DNA of 64,000 nucleotides from Austropuccinia psidii (taxonomy: Eukaryota > Basidiomycota > Pucciniomycetes > Pucciniales > Sphaerophragmiaceae), in contig JALGQZ010000009.1 in assembly GCA_023105745.1 (NCBI GenBank), positions 39,179,359-39,243,358 of the forward strand. Direction: 5' to 3'. The notes under the pieces were generated by a model. That model was given only the letters and a program-made list of their open reading frames with translations, was not told the origin of the DNA and searched no databases. The translations under genes were made by a program, and so were the position numbers. This document shows, in pieces, positions 1 to 10,672 of this stretch (positions within the stretch are counted from its first letter, which is position 1; each line of letters opens with the position of its first letter).

Positions 1-2
1 TT

Positions 3-95
3 CAGCGGGATGCCATGATAAATGTATTTCAGATGGCCAGAACCATGATGGAATTACAGAAGAAGGAGGAAGCCAGATTAAGGTTCCAGAAATGA
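3..95 (+). CDS. 3' end of upstream overlapping ORF1 of element A (partial)
   Basis: This frame is open from the window edge to a TGA at 93-95. Its last ~30 residues align with the end of ORF1 in element C (shared VFxMARTxMEx core, a K/E/R-rich tail and a stop at the same place). That match is better than in the overlapping gag-pol frame, which suggests this frame is the conserved one here. Its stop overlaps the gag ATG at 92-94 as ATGA. The function is unknown. The tail is basic and probably helical. Confidence 0.6.
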   Translation, partial: QRDAMINVFQMARTMMELQKKEEARLRFQK

Positions 96-1687
96 TTTCT
101 GACATATTTGATTCCATCCCAGAGTTGTATAATGCTATGAATGACGTGAAAAAACATCTTTCTGATAAAAATGAAACCATTTGTAACAACATTAAAACAA
201 ACAACCTGAGTCTGTGCCAAATTAATGAAACACTTATGTGTTTTGAAAAAGTTTTAAGAACAATTAAAAATTCCAATAATGATAATTCTTCTAACAATAA
301 AATAAATGAACAATCTGCCATTATTAAAGAATTAACAGATAAATATTCTAAATTCAATATTGATGACATAATTGAAACAAGAATTAAACAAGCCATAAAT
401 ATTATCAAAACAGATAACAAGAAAGTCCTTGATGACATTTCAAATTCATTTACTGAAGTAAAGACATTTACCATTGCCTTTAAAAAGTGTTTTGATGCTT
501 CACAAGAAGAAGTATCAAAATTATCAATGAAATTGAATCAAGTCACTGCTGATAATACAAGACAGACAGAGTTATGGCAAGAACTGACACATAAGGAAGA
601 CATGTATAAAATTGAAGTAATAAATTTAATACAAATCTTCCAACATGAATACAGAAATTCCCAAAGGTGTAGCAACAGTAAAATGAATGACATTGAACAA
701 ATACTGAACACCCTACCAAGAATGTCTACACCCCTAAATCAAAATGAGGGCACAAGAATTTCAAATACACAAGTATTGGATCCTGATAATTCACAATTAA
801 AAAATGAATTATCCACTTCTTTTCATAACTTGGAACCATCGATGGGCCAAGCACTCTTGAAAGAAGTTCCAAAACTTAAAGAATGGCCTCACTTCAGTGG
901 TGAAGGAGAGTATGACCATATGGAATTCATTAGAGGTATTGACATGATCAAAGAGGATTTTGAATTACCAGACAGATTGGTAACAGCCAGGTTTAACACC
1001 TTGTTTACCAGATCAGCTCACAGATGGTACATCAAAATAAGACAAGCACATGGACACCAGAGTTGGACTTGGTGGAAAACCCAAATCATCAACAAATGGG
1101 CAAATGATGCTTGGAGGTTTAAAGTTGAAACAGCCTTTGAATCTGCCAAATTTCATGCTGATAAAGACAAAGCTTTACCATGGTTTTGCCAACAAAAGGA
1201 CAGACTAACAGCATTATATCCTGACATGTCAGAATTTATGATCCATAGAAAAATTCTGAGACAATGTGGAGGTGACTTAGAGCATGCTGTCAAAAGCAGG
1301 ACTACTGAACAATCTTCAGCAGAGGATATTATCAATATACTAGAAGAAGTAACCACCAGAACCAAAATTTGTTCTAGTAGAGTGAATCTCAAAACAAGGT
1401 TTAATACACCTTGGAAAGATTCTGTGGACAAAAACCCCAAAGAAAATTCTAGTAATATTAAATATAAATCTGCAGATACAGTCAGAAAATCCCATATTTG
1501 CCAAAGCACCACCCATTTAGCCAATACATGTCCAAAAAGGGGGAAAATCAATGAAATTGACATTGAAAAGGGACCAGATGTTGAAAAAGAAGACATAATT
1601 GAAGACAATTCAGATGATAAGTCATCCATATTTTCTGAATCTTCAAAAGATATAGAAAATATCAATGCCACTTTTGACATCATGTAA
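92..1687 (+). CDS. gag: Gag (capsid-like) of element A
   Basis: 531 codons. The first ~250 residues are polar, Asn/Lys-rich and coiled-coil-like. A capsid-like block follows (about residues 265-430, with EWPHFSGEGEYDHMEF and W-rich helices) that matches element C. Near residue 470 there is a broken zinc knuckle: the first Cys of C-x2-C-x4-H-x4-C is Ser, while the second Cys, His and last Cys remain. The ATG is chosen because it overlaps the ORF1 stop (ATGA, 92-95) and starts the homologous frame. The frame ends at TAA 1685-1687, exactly before the protease; in C the same junction is read through, so this stop is either a mutation or a suppressible terminator. It should form the virus-like particle shell. 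Confidence 0.85.
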   Translation: MISDIFDSIPELYNAMNDVKKHLSDKNETICNNIKTNNLSLCQINETLMCFEKVLRTIKNSNNDNSSNNKINEQSAIIKELTDKYSKFNIDDIIETRIKQAINIIKTDNKKVLDDISNSFTEVKTFTIAFKKCFDASQEEVSKLSMKLNQVTADNTRQTELWQELTHKEDMYKIEVINLIQIFQHEYRNSQRCSNSKMNDIEQILNTLPRMSTPLNQNEGTRISNTQVLDPDNSQLKNELSTSFHNLEPSMGQALLKEVPKLKEWPHFSGEGEYDHMEFIRGIDMIKEDFELPDRLVTARFNTLFTRSAHRWYIKIRQAHGHQSWTWWKTQIINKWANDAWRFKVETAFESAKFHADKDKALPWFCQQKDRLTALYPDMSEFMIHRKILRQCGGDLEHAVKSRTTEQSSAEDIINILEEVTTRTKICSSRVNLKTRFNTPWKDSVDKNPKENSSNIKYKSADTVRKSHICQSTTHLANTCPKRGKINEIDIEKGPDVEKEDIIEDNSDDKSSIFSESSKDIENINATFDIM

Positions 1688-2236
1688 TCTTATTCCCACT
1701 TACCACAATTGAGCAATGGTCAAGTTGATTTATCAAAAGTTCAAGATGCACAACTTATGAAGACAAAACCAAACAGAGGAAAAGGTTATACAGCTGGTAA
1801 CTCCTGTATAGCAGAAGTGGTGATTGACAACAAGCCCACCAAACTTTTGCTTGACCCAGGAGCCTTCTGCTCTTGTGTTGGAAAATCTTTTCTTAAGACT
1901 TGTGTACCAAATTTTGAAGACCAATTGTTACCAATTGATGGTATAAAATTCAACAGTGCAAGTAACCCAATGAAAGCATTAGGAATCTTTGAGACCAATG
2001 TCATATTCCCACACATAAATGGGAATTTAAGGATCACAGTTGAATTTGTTGTTATGGAAAATTGCTCTAGTACCCATTTTATATTGGGAAATGACTATTT
2101 AATCATGTATGGGATAGATTTACATAATAACAAAGACAGATACTTTACAATTGGGGACAATAAGCGCCAGAAATTTGCCTTTTTACCATTTAAAAGACAA
2201 ATTACAGTAAACAAAGTATCACCAGTCAACTTATAG
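1688..2236 (+). CDS. Retroviral-type aspartic protease of element A (no own ATG near the start)
   Basis: The frame continues that of gag after the TAA. Homology with C begins immediately (HLPQ..., then [12 protein letters not shown]). The active-site loop reads LLLDPGAFCSCVG: the usual D-T/S-G is D-P-G, which would probably impair catalysis. The flap and C-terminal part (HFILGNDYLIMYGIDL) are conserved. It ends at TAG 2234-2236, with another in-frame stop at 2273-2275 before RT. The nominal start codon of the longest open stretch (1709) is TTG, so this is a segment of the polyprotein and not a separate gene. Confidence 0.75.
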   Translation, partial: SYSHLPQLSNGQVDLSKVQDAQLMKTKPNRGKGYTAGNSCIAEVVIDNKPTKLLLDPGAFCSCVGKSFLKTCVPNFEDQLLPIDGIKFNSASNPMKALGIFETNVIFPHINGNLRITVEFVVMENCSSTHFILGNDYLIMYGIDLHNNKDRYFTIGDNKRQKFAFLPFKRQITVNKVSPVNL

Positions 2237-2323
2237 TTAGAGAAATTCAAGTCTGAACAGTTAAATGAAGCTTAAATAAGCCTTCATCTGACTGATAAAC
2301 AAGAAAATGAACTTTCTTCCCTT

Positions 2324-5300
2324 TTGTATGACCACAGAGGAGCATTTGCTACAGAAAAAGAACCCCTGGGAGCAATCGCTGGTCATGAAGTTGACATCAT
2401 TCTTAACATTGACAGACCTTATCCACCACTCTTAAGAAGACCTGCTTATCCAGCAAGTCCAAAATCAAGAGAAGCTCTAGAAATTCATATCAAAGAACTT
2501 CTAGACCTTGGTGTAATAAGAAAAGTAGGCCACAATGAGGAAGTAGAAATAACTACACCAGTTATAGTGGCGTGGCATAATGGAAAATCCAGAATGGTTG
2601 GGGACTTTAGAGCTCTGAACACTTACAATGTCCCAGACAGATACCCAATACCAAAAATCCAAATTGCCCTTACTCAAATATCTCAAGCAGTGTATATAAC
2701 CACTTTGGATGCCCTTAAAGGATTCCATCAAAATTTAGTAACACCAAGAGCAAGAAAATACTTAAGAATTATTGTTCATTGTGGAGTGTATGAATACTTA
2801 AGGATGCCCTTTGGTATCAAAAATGCACCTTCACACTTCCAAAGAATGATGAATGAAATCTTCCCTGAAGAACTCTCAGAGGGATGGTTAATCATTTACA
2901 TTGATGACATTATTATCTGTTCAAAGACTTGGGAGGAGCACATGTACAGATTATCAAGAGTTTTGACAAAAGTCCAATCAGTAAACATGAAAATCTCCTT
3001 GAAGAAATGTCATTTTGGATTTAAAGAACTTAAAGCATTAGGACATGTTGTATCTGGTTTGTCCCTTGGGATGAACAAAAACAAAGTTGCAGCAGTATTG
3101 TTAAGACCCATGCCTCAGAATAAGAAGGAAATTCAGTCATTCTTAGGTTTTGCAGGATATTACAGGCAACACATTAAAGATTTTGCATCCATAGCAAGAC
3201 CACTTTATAAGCTGTGTGACAAAGACACAGTATTTGAAATGACTGTTGACAGAGTCAAAGCTTTTGAGTCTCTAAGAGAAGCATTGACCACTGCTCCACT
3301 CTTACTGATGGCAGACTTTAAATTGCCTTTCAAACTGTATATTGATGCATCAGGGGATGGACTGGGTGCTGCACTTCACCAAGTTCAGATAATAAATGAT
3401 AAGCCTGTAGAAGGACCCATATGTTTCATATCCAGGCAAATCAAACCAACTGAAGCCAGATATGGAGCAAGTCAAATGGAATGTCTATGCCTTGTCTGGG
3501 CCTTGGAAAAATTGAACTACTTTTTAGAGGGATGTGTTTTTGAAGTGATAACAGATTGTACAGCTGTCAAATCACTTTTGAACATGAAAAAACCCAACAG
3601 ACACATGCTCAGATGGCAAATAGCCATACAAGAATACAGAGGCAATATGACTATTGTTCATAAGGATGGGAATATTCATAAGAATGCAGATGGACTAAGC
3701 AGATGGCCATTACCAAATAATTTTGATAATCCTGATTATGTGCCAGAAGAAGCTTCACCACAAATTCCAATAGAAGGAATAAGTGTTACAGACTTGAACA
3801 CCACCTTCTTTGAAGAAGTCAGAAGTAGTTACACCCAAGACAGGAATTGTAGCATCTTATGCCAATTACTTAACAAAGACTGTAAAGACAACTCTATAAT
3901 ACATGCCTTGGATGAATTATGGAGAAAATCTTATGATGAAGGAAGATTTCACCTACTGGATGGTATAATTTACCACAGAACCAAGCACACATGTGTGATG
4001 ACAGTTGTAGACAGGTCATTAATCAATCTTGTACTGAAAGAATGCCATGATAGTCCCTTTTCAGGACATCTGTCTGAAGACAGAACAAGAGAAAAAGTAA
4101 AGACCTGCATATGGTGGCCAATGTGGCAGAAAGATGTTTCAGAGTATTGCAAAACCTGTGACAGATGCCAAAAGGCAAATAAATCCACAGGCAAAAGACT
4201 TGGAAATATGATAAAAATCCAAGAACCAAACAAACCTTGGGAAATTGTCCATATGGATTGGGTAACTGGCCTACCACCAGGAGGTGACAGGAGCTATAAT
4301 GCTTGCCTAGTAATTGTGGACAGATTCAGTAAAACTCCAATCTTTTTACCATGTCACAAAGATGATACAGCCATGGATACAGCTCTTCTGATATGGAATA
4401 GAGTAGTGTCATGGACTGGGATATTTACAAATATCATCAGTGATAGAGATCCCAAATTCACTTCAGCACTATTGACAAATCTTCACCCATTATTTGGCAC
4501 TAAACTGTCTTTCTCTACAGCCTACCACCCACAAACTGATGGCCTGGCTGAAAGGATGATCCAAACCTTAGAGGACATGGTGAGAAGATTTTGTGCATAT
4601 GGCCTTGAGTTCAAAGATTGTGATGGATTTACCCATGATTGGTGTACTCTGTTGCCAGCACTGGAATTAGCATATAAAACATCAATCCATGCCAGTACCA
4701 ATCAGACTCCTGCTATTCTAGAAAAAGGATGGAACCCCAAGTTACCCCAAGATTCCTTGAGGAAAGACTTAATTGAAATACATCCCACAGCTGCTAGCTT
4801 CAAACGAATGCTAGACAAAGCTAGAAAGCATGCAGTAAGATGCATGGAGGATTCTTTTGCATATGCTAAAGACAAATGGGATAAATCACATGCATCTCCA
4901 GATTTCAAAGTGGGGGACCTAGTTCTTGTATCCACCACTAACTTCAATAACATCAAAGGATTTAAAAAGTTGAAAGACTCCTTTTCAGGAGCTTTTGTGA
5001 TTAAGGCCCTCCATGGAGAAAATGCTGTTGAAGTAGAGTTATCTGAAGAACTTAGCAATAAGCACCCCACATTTCCAGTAAGCTTGATAAAGCCATATAA
5101 ATCTAGTGATGCTGAGAAATTTCCCTTGAGGAACAAGATTCCCCAAGTTATACCTCCTATTGAGACATCTGGTACTAAGAAAATTACCAAAGTTCTTAAA
5201 GAAAGAAAATTAAGAACCAAGAAAGTAAGGGAATACCTTGTTAGGTACAGTGACCCAACCTGTGAAGATGAATGGTTAGAAGAAAAAGATATACCAGAAG

Positions 5301-5356
5301 CTACCAAACTCCTCAGGAGATTCAGACACACTAGAAACACCAATATTACAAAGTAA
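2324..5356 (+). CDS. pol: Pol of element A: reverse transcriptase, RNase H, integrase, chromodomain
   Basis: 1010 uninterrupted codons in the gag frame. The start shown is a TTG just after the last stop; the real N-terminus would come from the polyprotein. RT has the YIDD box (~2899, followed by IIICS) and the [16 protein letters not shown] motif. RNase H has [35 protein letters not shown] and NADGLSRW with acidic residues in place. Integrase has an HHCC finger (~4043-4170) and DDE residues in [17 protein letters not shown] and [11 protein letters not shown]. The C-terminal ~50 residues form a chromodomain (EYLVRYSDP...[10 protein letters not shown]) that in this class can tether integrase to chromatin. 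All catalytic residues I can name are intact. Confidence 0.95.
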   Translation: MYDHRGAFATEKEPLGAIAGHEVDIILNIDRPYPPLLRRPAYPASPKSREALEIHIKELLDLGVIRKVGHNEEVEITTPVIVAWHNGKSRMVGDFRALNTYNVPDRYPIPKIQIALTQISQAVYITTLDALKGFHQNLVTPRARKYLRIIVHCGVYEYLRMPFGIKNAPSHFQRMMNEIFPEELSEGWLIIYIDDIIICSKTWEEHMYRLSRVLTKVQSVNMKISLKKCHFGFKELKALGHVVSGLSLGMNKNKVAAVLLRPMPQNKKEIQSFLGFAGYYRQHIKDFASIARPLYKLCDKDTVFEMTVDRVKAFESLREALTTAPLLLMADFKLPFKLYIDASGDGLGAALHQVQIINDKPVEGPICFISRQIKPTEARYGASQMECLCLVWALEKLNYFLEGCVFEVITDCTAVKSLLNMKKPNRHMLRWQIAIQEYRGNMTIVHKDGNIHKNADGLSRWPLPNNFDNPDYVPEEASPQIPIEGISVTDLNTTFFEEVRSSYTQDRNCSILCQLLNKDCKDNSIIHALDELWRKSYDEGRFHLLDGIIYHRTKHTCVMTVVDRSLINLVLKECHDSPFSGHLSEDRTREKVKTCIWWPMWQKDVSEYCKTCDRCQKANKSTGKRLGNMIKIQEPNKPWEIVHMDWVTGLPPGGDRSYNACLVIVDRFSKTPIFLPCHKDDTAMDTALLIWNRVVSWTGIFTNIISDRDPKFTSALLTNLHPLFGTKLSFSTAYHPQTDGLAERMIQTLEDMVRRFCAYGLEFKDCDGFTHDWCTLLPALELAYKTSIHASTNQTPAILEKGWNPKLPQDSLRKDLIEIHPTAASFKRMLDKARKHAVRCMEDSFAYAKDKWDKSHASPDFKVGDLVLVSTTNFNNIKGFKKLKDSFSGAFVIKALHGENAVEVELSEELSNKHPTFPVSLIKPYKSSDAEKFPLRNKIPQVIPPIETSGTKKITKVLKERKLRTKKVREYLVRYSDPTCEDEWLEEKDIPEATKLLRRFRHTRNTNITK

Positions 5357-5367
5357 TATTCTTTTTT

Positions 5368-5379
5368 AGGGGGAGGGAA
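5368..5379 (+). other. Polypurine tract of element A
   Basis: AGGGGGAGGGAA lies directly before the 3' LTR TGTGAG and would prime plus-strand DNA synthesis. Element C has GGTGGGAGGGAA at the same place. Confidence 0.8.
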
Positions 5380-7206
5380 TGTGAGCCTTAGAGGTAATTT
5401 CATATACCCAAAAGACCACAAATACAAAAATAACATATTAATATAAATAAAATGAATTTATTTATATTATTAAAATAAAAATCAAAATATAAATATAAAA
5501 TTATATTAAAAATAAAAAATTAATTACAATTTAAAAATAAAAATACATTAAATTTTGTAAGTATGAAATTACATTTATACTTGAAAAAATTAAGTAAAAA
5601 TAAAATTTTAACAAAATTGTGAAAAAATAAATAAATTTGGAAAAAAGTTAAATAGAATTTATTATAACTTTTTATTCAATAAATAAACCCATAAAAATTA
5701 TTTCACCATTGGATTCCTCATAAAAAATCAGGTGGGGTCACCTCTGAGTGAAATTCTTGTAGCTCAACTCTAAATAAGCTTAAATTAAGTTTTTAGTATT
5801 TTCAATACAAAAGTTGAAAATCCTCAAAACCTTAATTTAATTCACACCACATGTGGTGTTAACCATCAATTTTTGTGTTGAAATTGAGGTGTTGTGTTTA
5901 GTTTAGAAGTTATGAGGAATTGAAGTATTTTCAATTGAATTCAATTGAAATGTCAAAATGTGTGAGTGTATTACATAAGTGAACTTTGATTTACATATGA
6001 GGTGTCAATTATTACTGTATTGTACTGTACAATTGAATTGAATTACATATGTAAATTATAAGTATAATACATGATGAGGAATTAAAGGAAAAATAAGTTG
6101 GAAAGATTAAATTTGAGGGGGAAAAGGAACTCCAGCCCTAAGGGGGAGCTAGACCCCCAAAATCCTTGCTGACAGGCGTGAGATGTCAAAATTCACCCAA
6201 AAGTTTATCACTTTTGGCCTGGAATTGAGTTACAGGGTCTGTGGACTCAATTGATGATGAGGTTTTGATACCAACTGGGGTAGTTTTAGCTGTTGCCAAG
6301 AGGGTAAAACTACCCTTAAGATAAAACGATCATAGTAAAAACAGTTTTAACGGGTTTCTACGCCTCTGACACACATTCTGACGTGTTTTGAAGGCTCTAG
6401 GCCTGGTATTGCTATAGTAATGGCTGATTTAAGGGTCAAAAATGGCTAAAAATGGCTTAAACCAGCCCTTTTTGGTCTAAAGCAGGGTTCAATGATGCCA
6501 TAATTGGCTTTTCTGTTGTCAGACTGTTTTTCACGACTGACAAGAGTAAATTTTACTTTTGGAGTAAGAGAATTGATGGCTATAAAAGAATGTCTTCTTT
6601 GCCCCACTTTTCTCTTCATGTTAGAATCTTTTCCTTTTATAATTAGTTTAAACATTGTTAAACCAATCAATAAAAGATTCCAACCACCTTTCTTATATCA
6701 TTTTAAACCTTTTAGCCACGTGAAAAAATCATTATAATCATTGTTTGTAGGTTTTATAATCATTTTTACCCCTGAACCACCCCAAAAGTGAATTAAAGCA
6801 TCTTTCATCACTGTTAACTTTGTCACTTTGTTTCCAAATTCACTCTGGTCACTTTTGGGCGTGTTTTCTCTTTAATATTCTTTTTAAAGACTTTGTTCTT
6901 TAATTAATTGCTTGCAGTTCTTTGCTCAATTAATTTCAATTGAAATTGCTCTTGAAGAAATTTCTTTTGTAGCCTTAAAATATCTTTTGTAGAGTATTTT
7001 TTTGGATAAATTTTTATTGTTGGTAAAACAATAAATTTTTATAATATTATTGTTTTATACTAATAAAGTTATAAACAATAAAATTGGCGTGTTTTCTCTT
7101 AAAAATAATTTTTCATACTATTTTTAATTGATTTTTACCTTATACAAATTTTGAGGACAGGAAAAGTACTTGATTTTTAATCAAAGTTTCATATCCACAC
7201 CTTACA
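5380..7206 (+). repeat. 3' LTR of element A
   Basis: Starts TGTGAGCCTTAGAGG and ends with a CACACCTTACA-like terminus, matching the termini of the C LTR (TGTGAGCCTTGAGG...TCACATCTTACA). Length is 1827 bp. The middle is AT-rich and hardly alignable to C. ORF-like stretches inside (such as 6504-6737) look like chance. Confidence 0.8.
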
Positions 7207-8269
7207 CATACTGTTATATTTGCAATTTTATGTAGAAAAGAGGTCAAAACTTCAAGAATTCATTAAAAATACAATTATTAATTAATATTTCTGAAACCTT
7301 CAGGACCAATGGAGAGTGGTATGAAGAATAAAGAGACCAAGAATAATAATGGTTTCATAAGTAAAATTCAAAGCTTTACCTACAGTCCAATTTTGGGGAT
7401 TCCATGTGAAATACTGAATCTTCAAAAATTCACAGGAAATACAACCTGTGATTAAATTCCAATAATATTGGTAACTTTGAGAAGTTCATGTTTTTTTTGA
7501 AAAAAGAAGAATATTTTCAGTTTTTACTCCTTTTATTCTTAACCATAAATGGGTTGGTAGTCATGTAAAAGCATTAATTAAGTAATTATGATAATTTTAC
7601 ATGACTACAAATGATGTAATCAATAATCCAAAAAGTATTATTGTTTTCTCACTCACTTTTTTTTCAATTTGTTACATGGAATGTCTCTGTGAGATGATTT
7701 TGACTTAAAAAAGGCCTGCTCTTGCTGTTTTTATTCACATCATCTTATTATCCAATTATATCTTTGTTACCAACAAGTAAGTATTATTTAAAATCTTTTC
7801 TTAATTGTTTTATTCTTTCAGAATAAATCAGAAAGACTTTAAATAGTAGATATAGACTATATGTTGCTGTAATATTGTTATAAATCAATTTTTATCCTTC
7901 AAATCCACAATTTGTCTTTCAAATCTCTCTACCATATTCTTTCTGAGGCTCATTGGACTATTAGTGAGTGGTTTATAATTAATTCTTGAAGCTCTTCTCT
8001 AGTATATGTTTTCTTCAAGAACTGTATTTATAATTATTATTGTAAAAGATAATTATATATTCAAATAATTCTATTATTTAAATACTTCTTGTAATTGATT
8101 CTTGTAGAAAATTACTGCTTACTGTTATATTAAATAATAGTGTATAACAACTAAAAGAAATAATCAATTAATAAATTATTTAATTTTGGTTATGATAATT
8201 TTATTATTATATTTCATAAAAAAAGAATCAATAGTAATATTATCAACAATTTCATACACACATCTTACA
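7207..8269 (+). repeat. Truncated older LTR of the C/B/E family
   Basis: From TTTGCAATTTTATGTAGAAA onward the sequence follows the 3' half of the C LTR (19165-20253), including the region near CAATGGAGAG, the CTCACTCACT box, and the terminal ATCTTACA at 8264-8269. Its left half is missing here because element A is inserted in it; that half should lie upstream of A, outside the window. Confidence 0.75.
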
Positions 8270-10212
8270 TCAAGGCTTTCTCCTCTGTTACTGGATCTAT
8301 TCTAATGAAATAATCCACTTCATCCTAAGAAACCACACATGAAACAAAAAAATCAGTCCACTTAGCAATGATCACTTGGCTAAAAGTGAAGAAGAATTCT
8401 GAGTATTGCTTTTGAGTGTCTGGGAAACCTTCAGTAGGGAAGAAACCATCATCAAAAAAGAAAGGCTTTCACCTGTGTGAAGCTCAGGTTAATAGAGAAA
8501 TCAAAAATTATTTACACTTCACAGGAAATAGCTTTTGTTACAGATGGAGAACATATAAAAAGATATGTTATTGGAAATTAATATAAATGATTAAAAGGCT
8601 CAGGAGTGAACTAAAAGGATTTTGAAAAGGGTATAAATAAAATTTATTGAAAGCTAGAATCAATGTGTCCTTTCTATTGGCAGATTGATCAATTATTTGG
8701 AATCAAAGAAAATATTACACCAATTTCCACTTCTGAATTTCTAGCACAATCAAGTGAAAGTGACAAATGGTGTGGTATTTCATACTATCTTTCTAGCCTT
8801 AAATCTCACATCAGAAATCCTATTTTACCTCAAAGGGTTCCAATACAGAAAATAAACCAGTTAATATTGTCAAAATAAACATCATACACCTCAACTCAGC
8901 CACAATAATCAATGAATTCAAATCAAATAATTGGAAACATTTGAAAATGATAAAATGGAGCCCATATTTATGCTAAATGGCCCTAATATCATCAAAAGTA
9001 CACTTAAAAAACAAGAGATATCCCAAAAAGGAATATTATCTCCACTTTAACTCCCCCAGAAACCCTGCAACCCCCAAGAAAGTACAAATTTCAAGCAATT
9101 ACTCAAAAAGGAAAGGGGCATCAAAATACAACAAACAAAACCAGTTCAAAATTTCAACTTTTATCATTATTTTTCTTATGCACAGGAAATATTCCTTGCT
9201 TTGACACGAAATTATTCCAACAGTCTACTTAACTGCCAAAGCTCTTTTATGCAAGATAAAAACCTTTTCAGTAGCTCAAAAGAAAGCTTAAACAGTAAAA
9301 TCTAAATACCCATGAATAACCACCCAAAAGAAGCTGCATAATCAACTAAATTAGAGTTCATAACCACCTCCAACAACCCTCAACCCTCTTGCATAAATTT
9401 AACCATCAAAACACATATAATCGACATTCAAAGCACAGCCAATGAATAAGCTATAAGAAATCACATGAACTGATAAGTAATAATCTTGGAAATTCAGCCA
9501 CCCTGAATTATTTTAACAGTTGAATGAAAAACAACATCATCAGAAATAAGAACTCACAGCTGTTCAAGGTTACTAACTCAAGAAAGCTCCACATGATCAG
9601 CTCCCCATAGAGAGCAAGGGGTACACAGAAAAACATAGAAAGAGTCTCTCTCTCTCCCATCTTCCTTTCCCCTTCCGAATTGTAGCTAATACTATGGAAT
9701 GATCATTTAGAGATAAGTATATCAGATAGAAGCATCCCTGAAGATAGTAGGTAGACTATGTATTTTTATATTATTCCTGATGATTATCGGGTAGGCTAGT
9801 AAAAGATAATGAATTGAAAAACTCAGAAAATAAGAAGTGGAAGAAGGAGAAGAAGAAGACAATTATTGTGATTTATTATTATGCTTACCACTATTATTAG
9901 CTTATACTATTAGTAGTCATCAATAATAATCTCTTGTATTAATATTACACTGTATTTCAGTTATTACCAATTATATTAAATACAAATAGAAAATAGTTAC
10001 TATTAATTAAAAACTACCCAATATGAAAGATAAAAAAAACCTAAAAGATATTATCCACACTCAATTAATCTTCTTTTATCAAGCTTGTTTATTAAATTTG
10101 ACTTTATAAAATATCTATTCAAAGAAAAATGTGTTATAAAATTATCACAAAAAACTCAAATGTATATTTTACCACAGATTTACTTTATTGATATTTAGTC
10201 TGATAAGATACT
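8270..10212. other. Unassigned AT-rich sequence
   Basis: No convincing gene. Short open stretches (8663-8878, 8977-9204) have no recognisable domain or codon pattern. A short CT run lies near 9640-9660 and a GAA-rich run near 9838-9860. This may be decayed repeat sequence. Confidence 0.4.
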
Positions 10213-10340
10213 TATGAATTGGTCTGTCACAATTCTGTCTGCCAGAGCTCAACAAAGGGAACTCTTGCCAAAAATTCTACTGAACCGGTTGAAAGACCAA
10301 TTAATAATGGCAATTTGTAGATTGCATTCTACCATGTGAC
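10213..10340 (-). repeat. Copy 1 of a ~128-bp direct repeat (SINE-like)
   Basis: It matches 10545-10672 over its whole length with scattered differences (shared blocks TGTCTGCCAGA, AAGGGAAC, TTGAAAGACCAATTAATA, ACCATGTG). Read on the minus strand, it lacks the B-box-like part that follows the other copy. Confidence 0.5.
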
Positions 10341-10504
10341 AGTACCCCCAAGTTTAGAGCACTGAATCATGAAGTGCATGAAACTGATGGTATTACCCAT
10401 ATCACCCTCATGGAGCTACATTGGTCACAACAGGAGCCTGCAAGGAACCCTTGTAGACCAATAGAGTGGCAAACCCAGTGATTTTTGGTTGTTTGATTGA
10501 GACC

Positions 10505-10672
10505 TCTCCTTGTCTCCAACCAGAATCAAACCCATGACATTGGTAACTGGCTTATTGTCACAATGCTGTCTGCCAGACCACAGCAAAGGGAACCCTTGTC
10601 AAAAAGGCTATTAAACCAGTTGAAAGACCAATTAATACTGGCAAGCTGTAGATCACATTTCACCATGTGTCT
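10505..10672 (-). repeat. tRNA-derived SINE-like repeat, copy 2
   Basis: On the minus strand, a possible A box (TGGTCTGGCAGA) is followed about 42 nt later by GGTTTGATTCT, close to the pol III B box GGTTCGANTCC. This spacing is tRNA-like. The upstream ~128 bp duplicate 10213-10340. I infer a SINE that is tandemly or partly duplicated. No tRNA cloverleaf could be verified. Confidence 0.4.

Larger units (their letters stand above)
1..7206 (+). mobile_element. Element A: Ty3/gypsy chromodomain retrotransposon, 5' truncated by window
   Basis: The element runs from the window start through gag, protease, RT, RNase H, integrase and chromodomain to a polypurine tract and 3' LTR. The 5' LTR and leader lie outside the window. 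Gag-Pol reads in one frame (92-5356) but carries in-frame stops at 1685-1687 (TAA), 2234-2236 (TAG) and 2273-2275 (TAA). It is a relative of element C, clearly diverged in protein and LTR. The LTR end is followed directly by the middle of a C-type LTR, so A inserted into an older LTR. Confidence 0.9.

Noticed and set aside
4702..5436. 244-codon minus-strand ORF
   Set aside because: Exact shadow of the integrase and chromodomain of element A; no domain of its own.
6504..6737. 77-codon ORF in the element A LTR
   Set aside because: Inside a 3' LTR; it has an equally long antisense ORF and no domain.
8663..9204. Two 70-75-codon ORFs
   Set aside because: AT-rich, no homology or intron context visible; likely chance.
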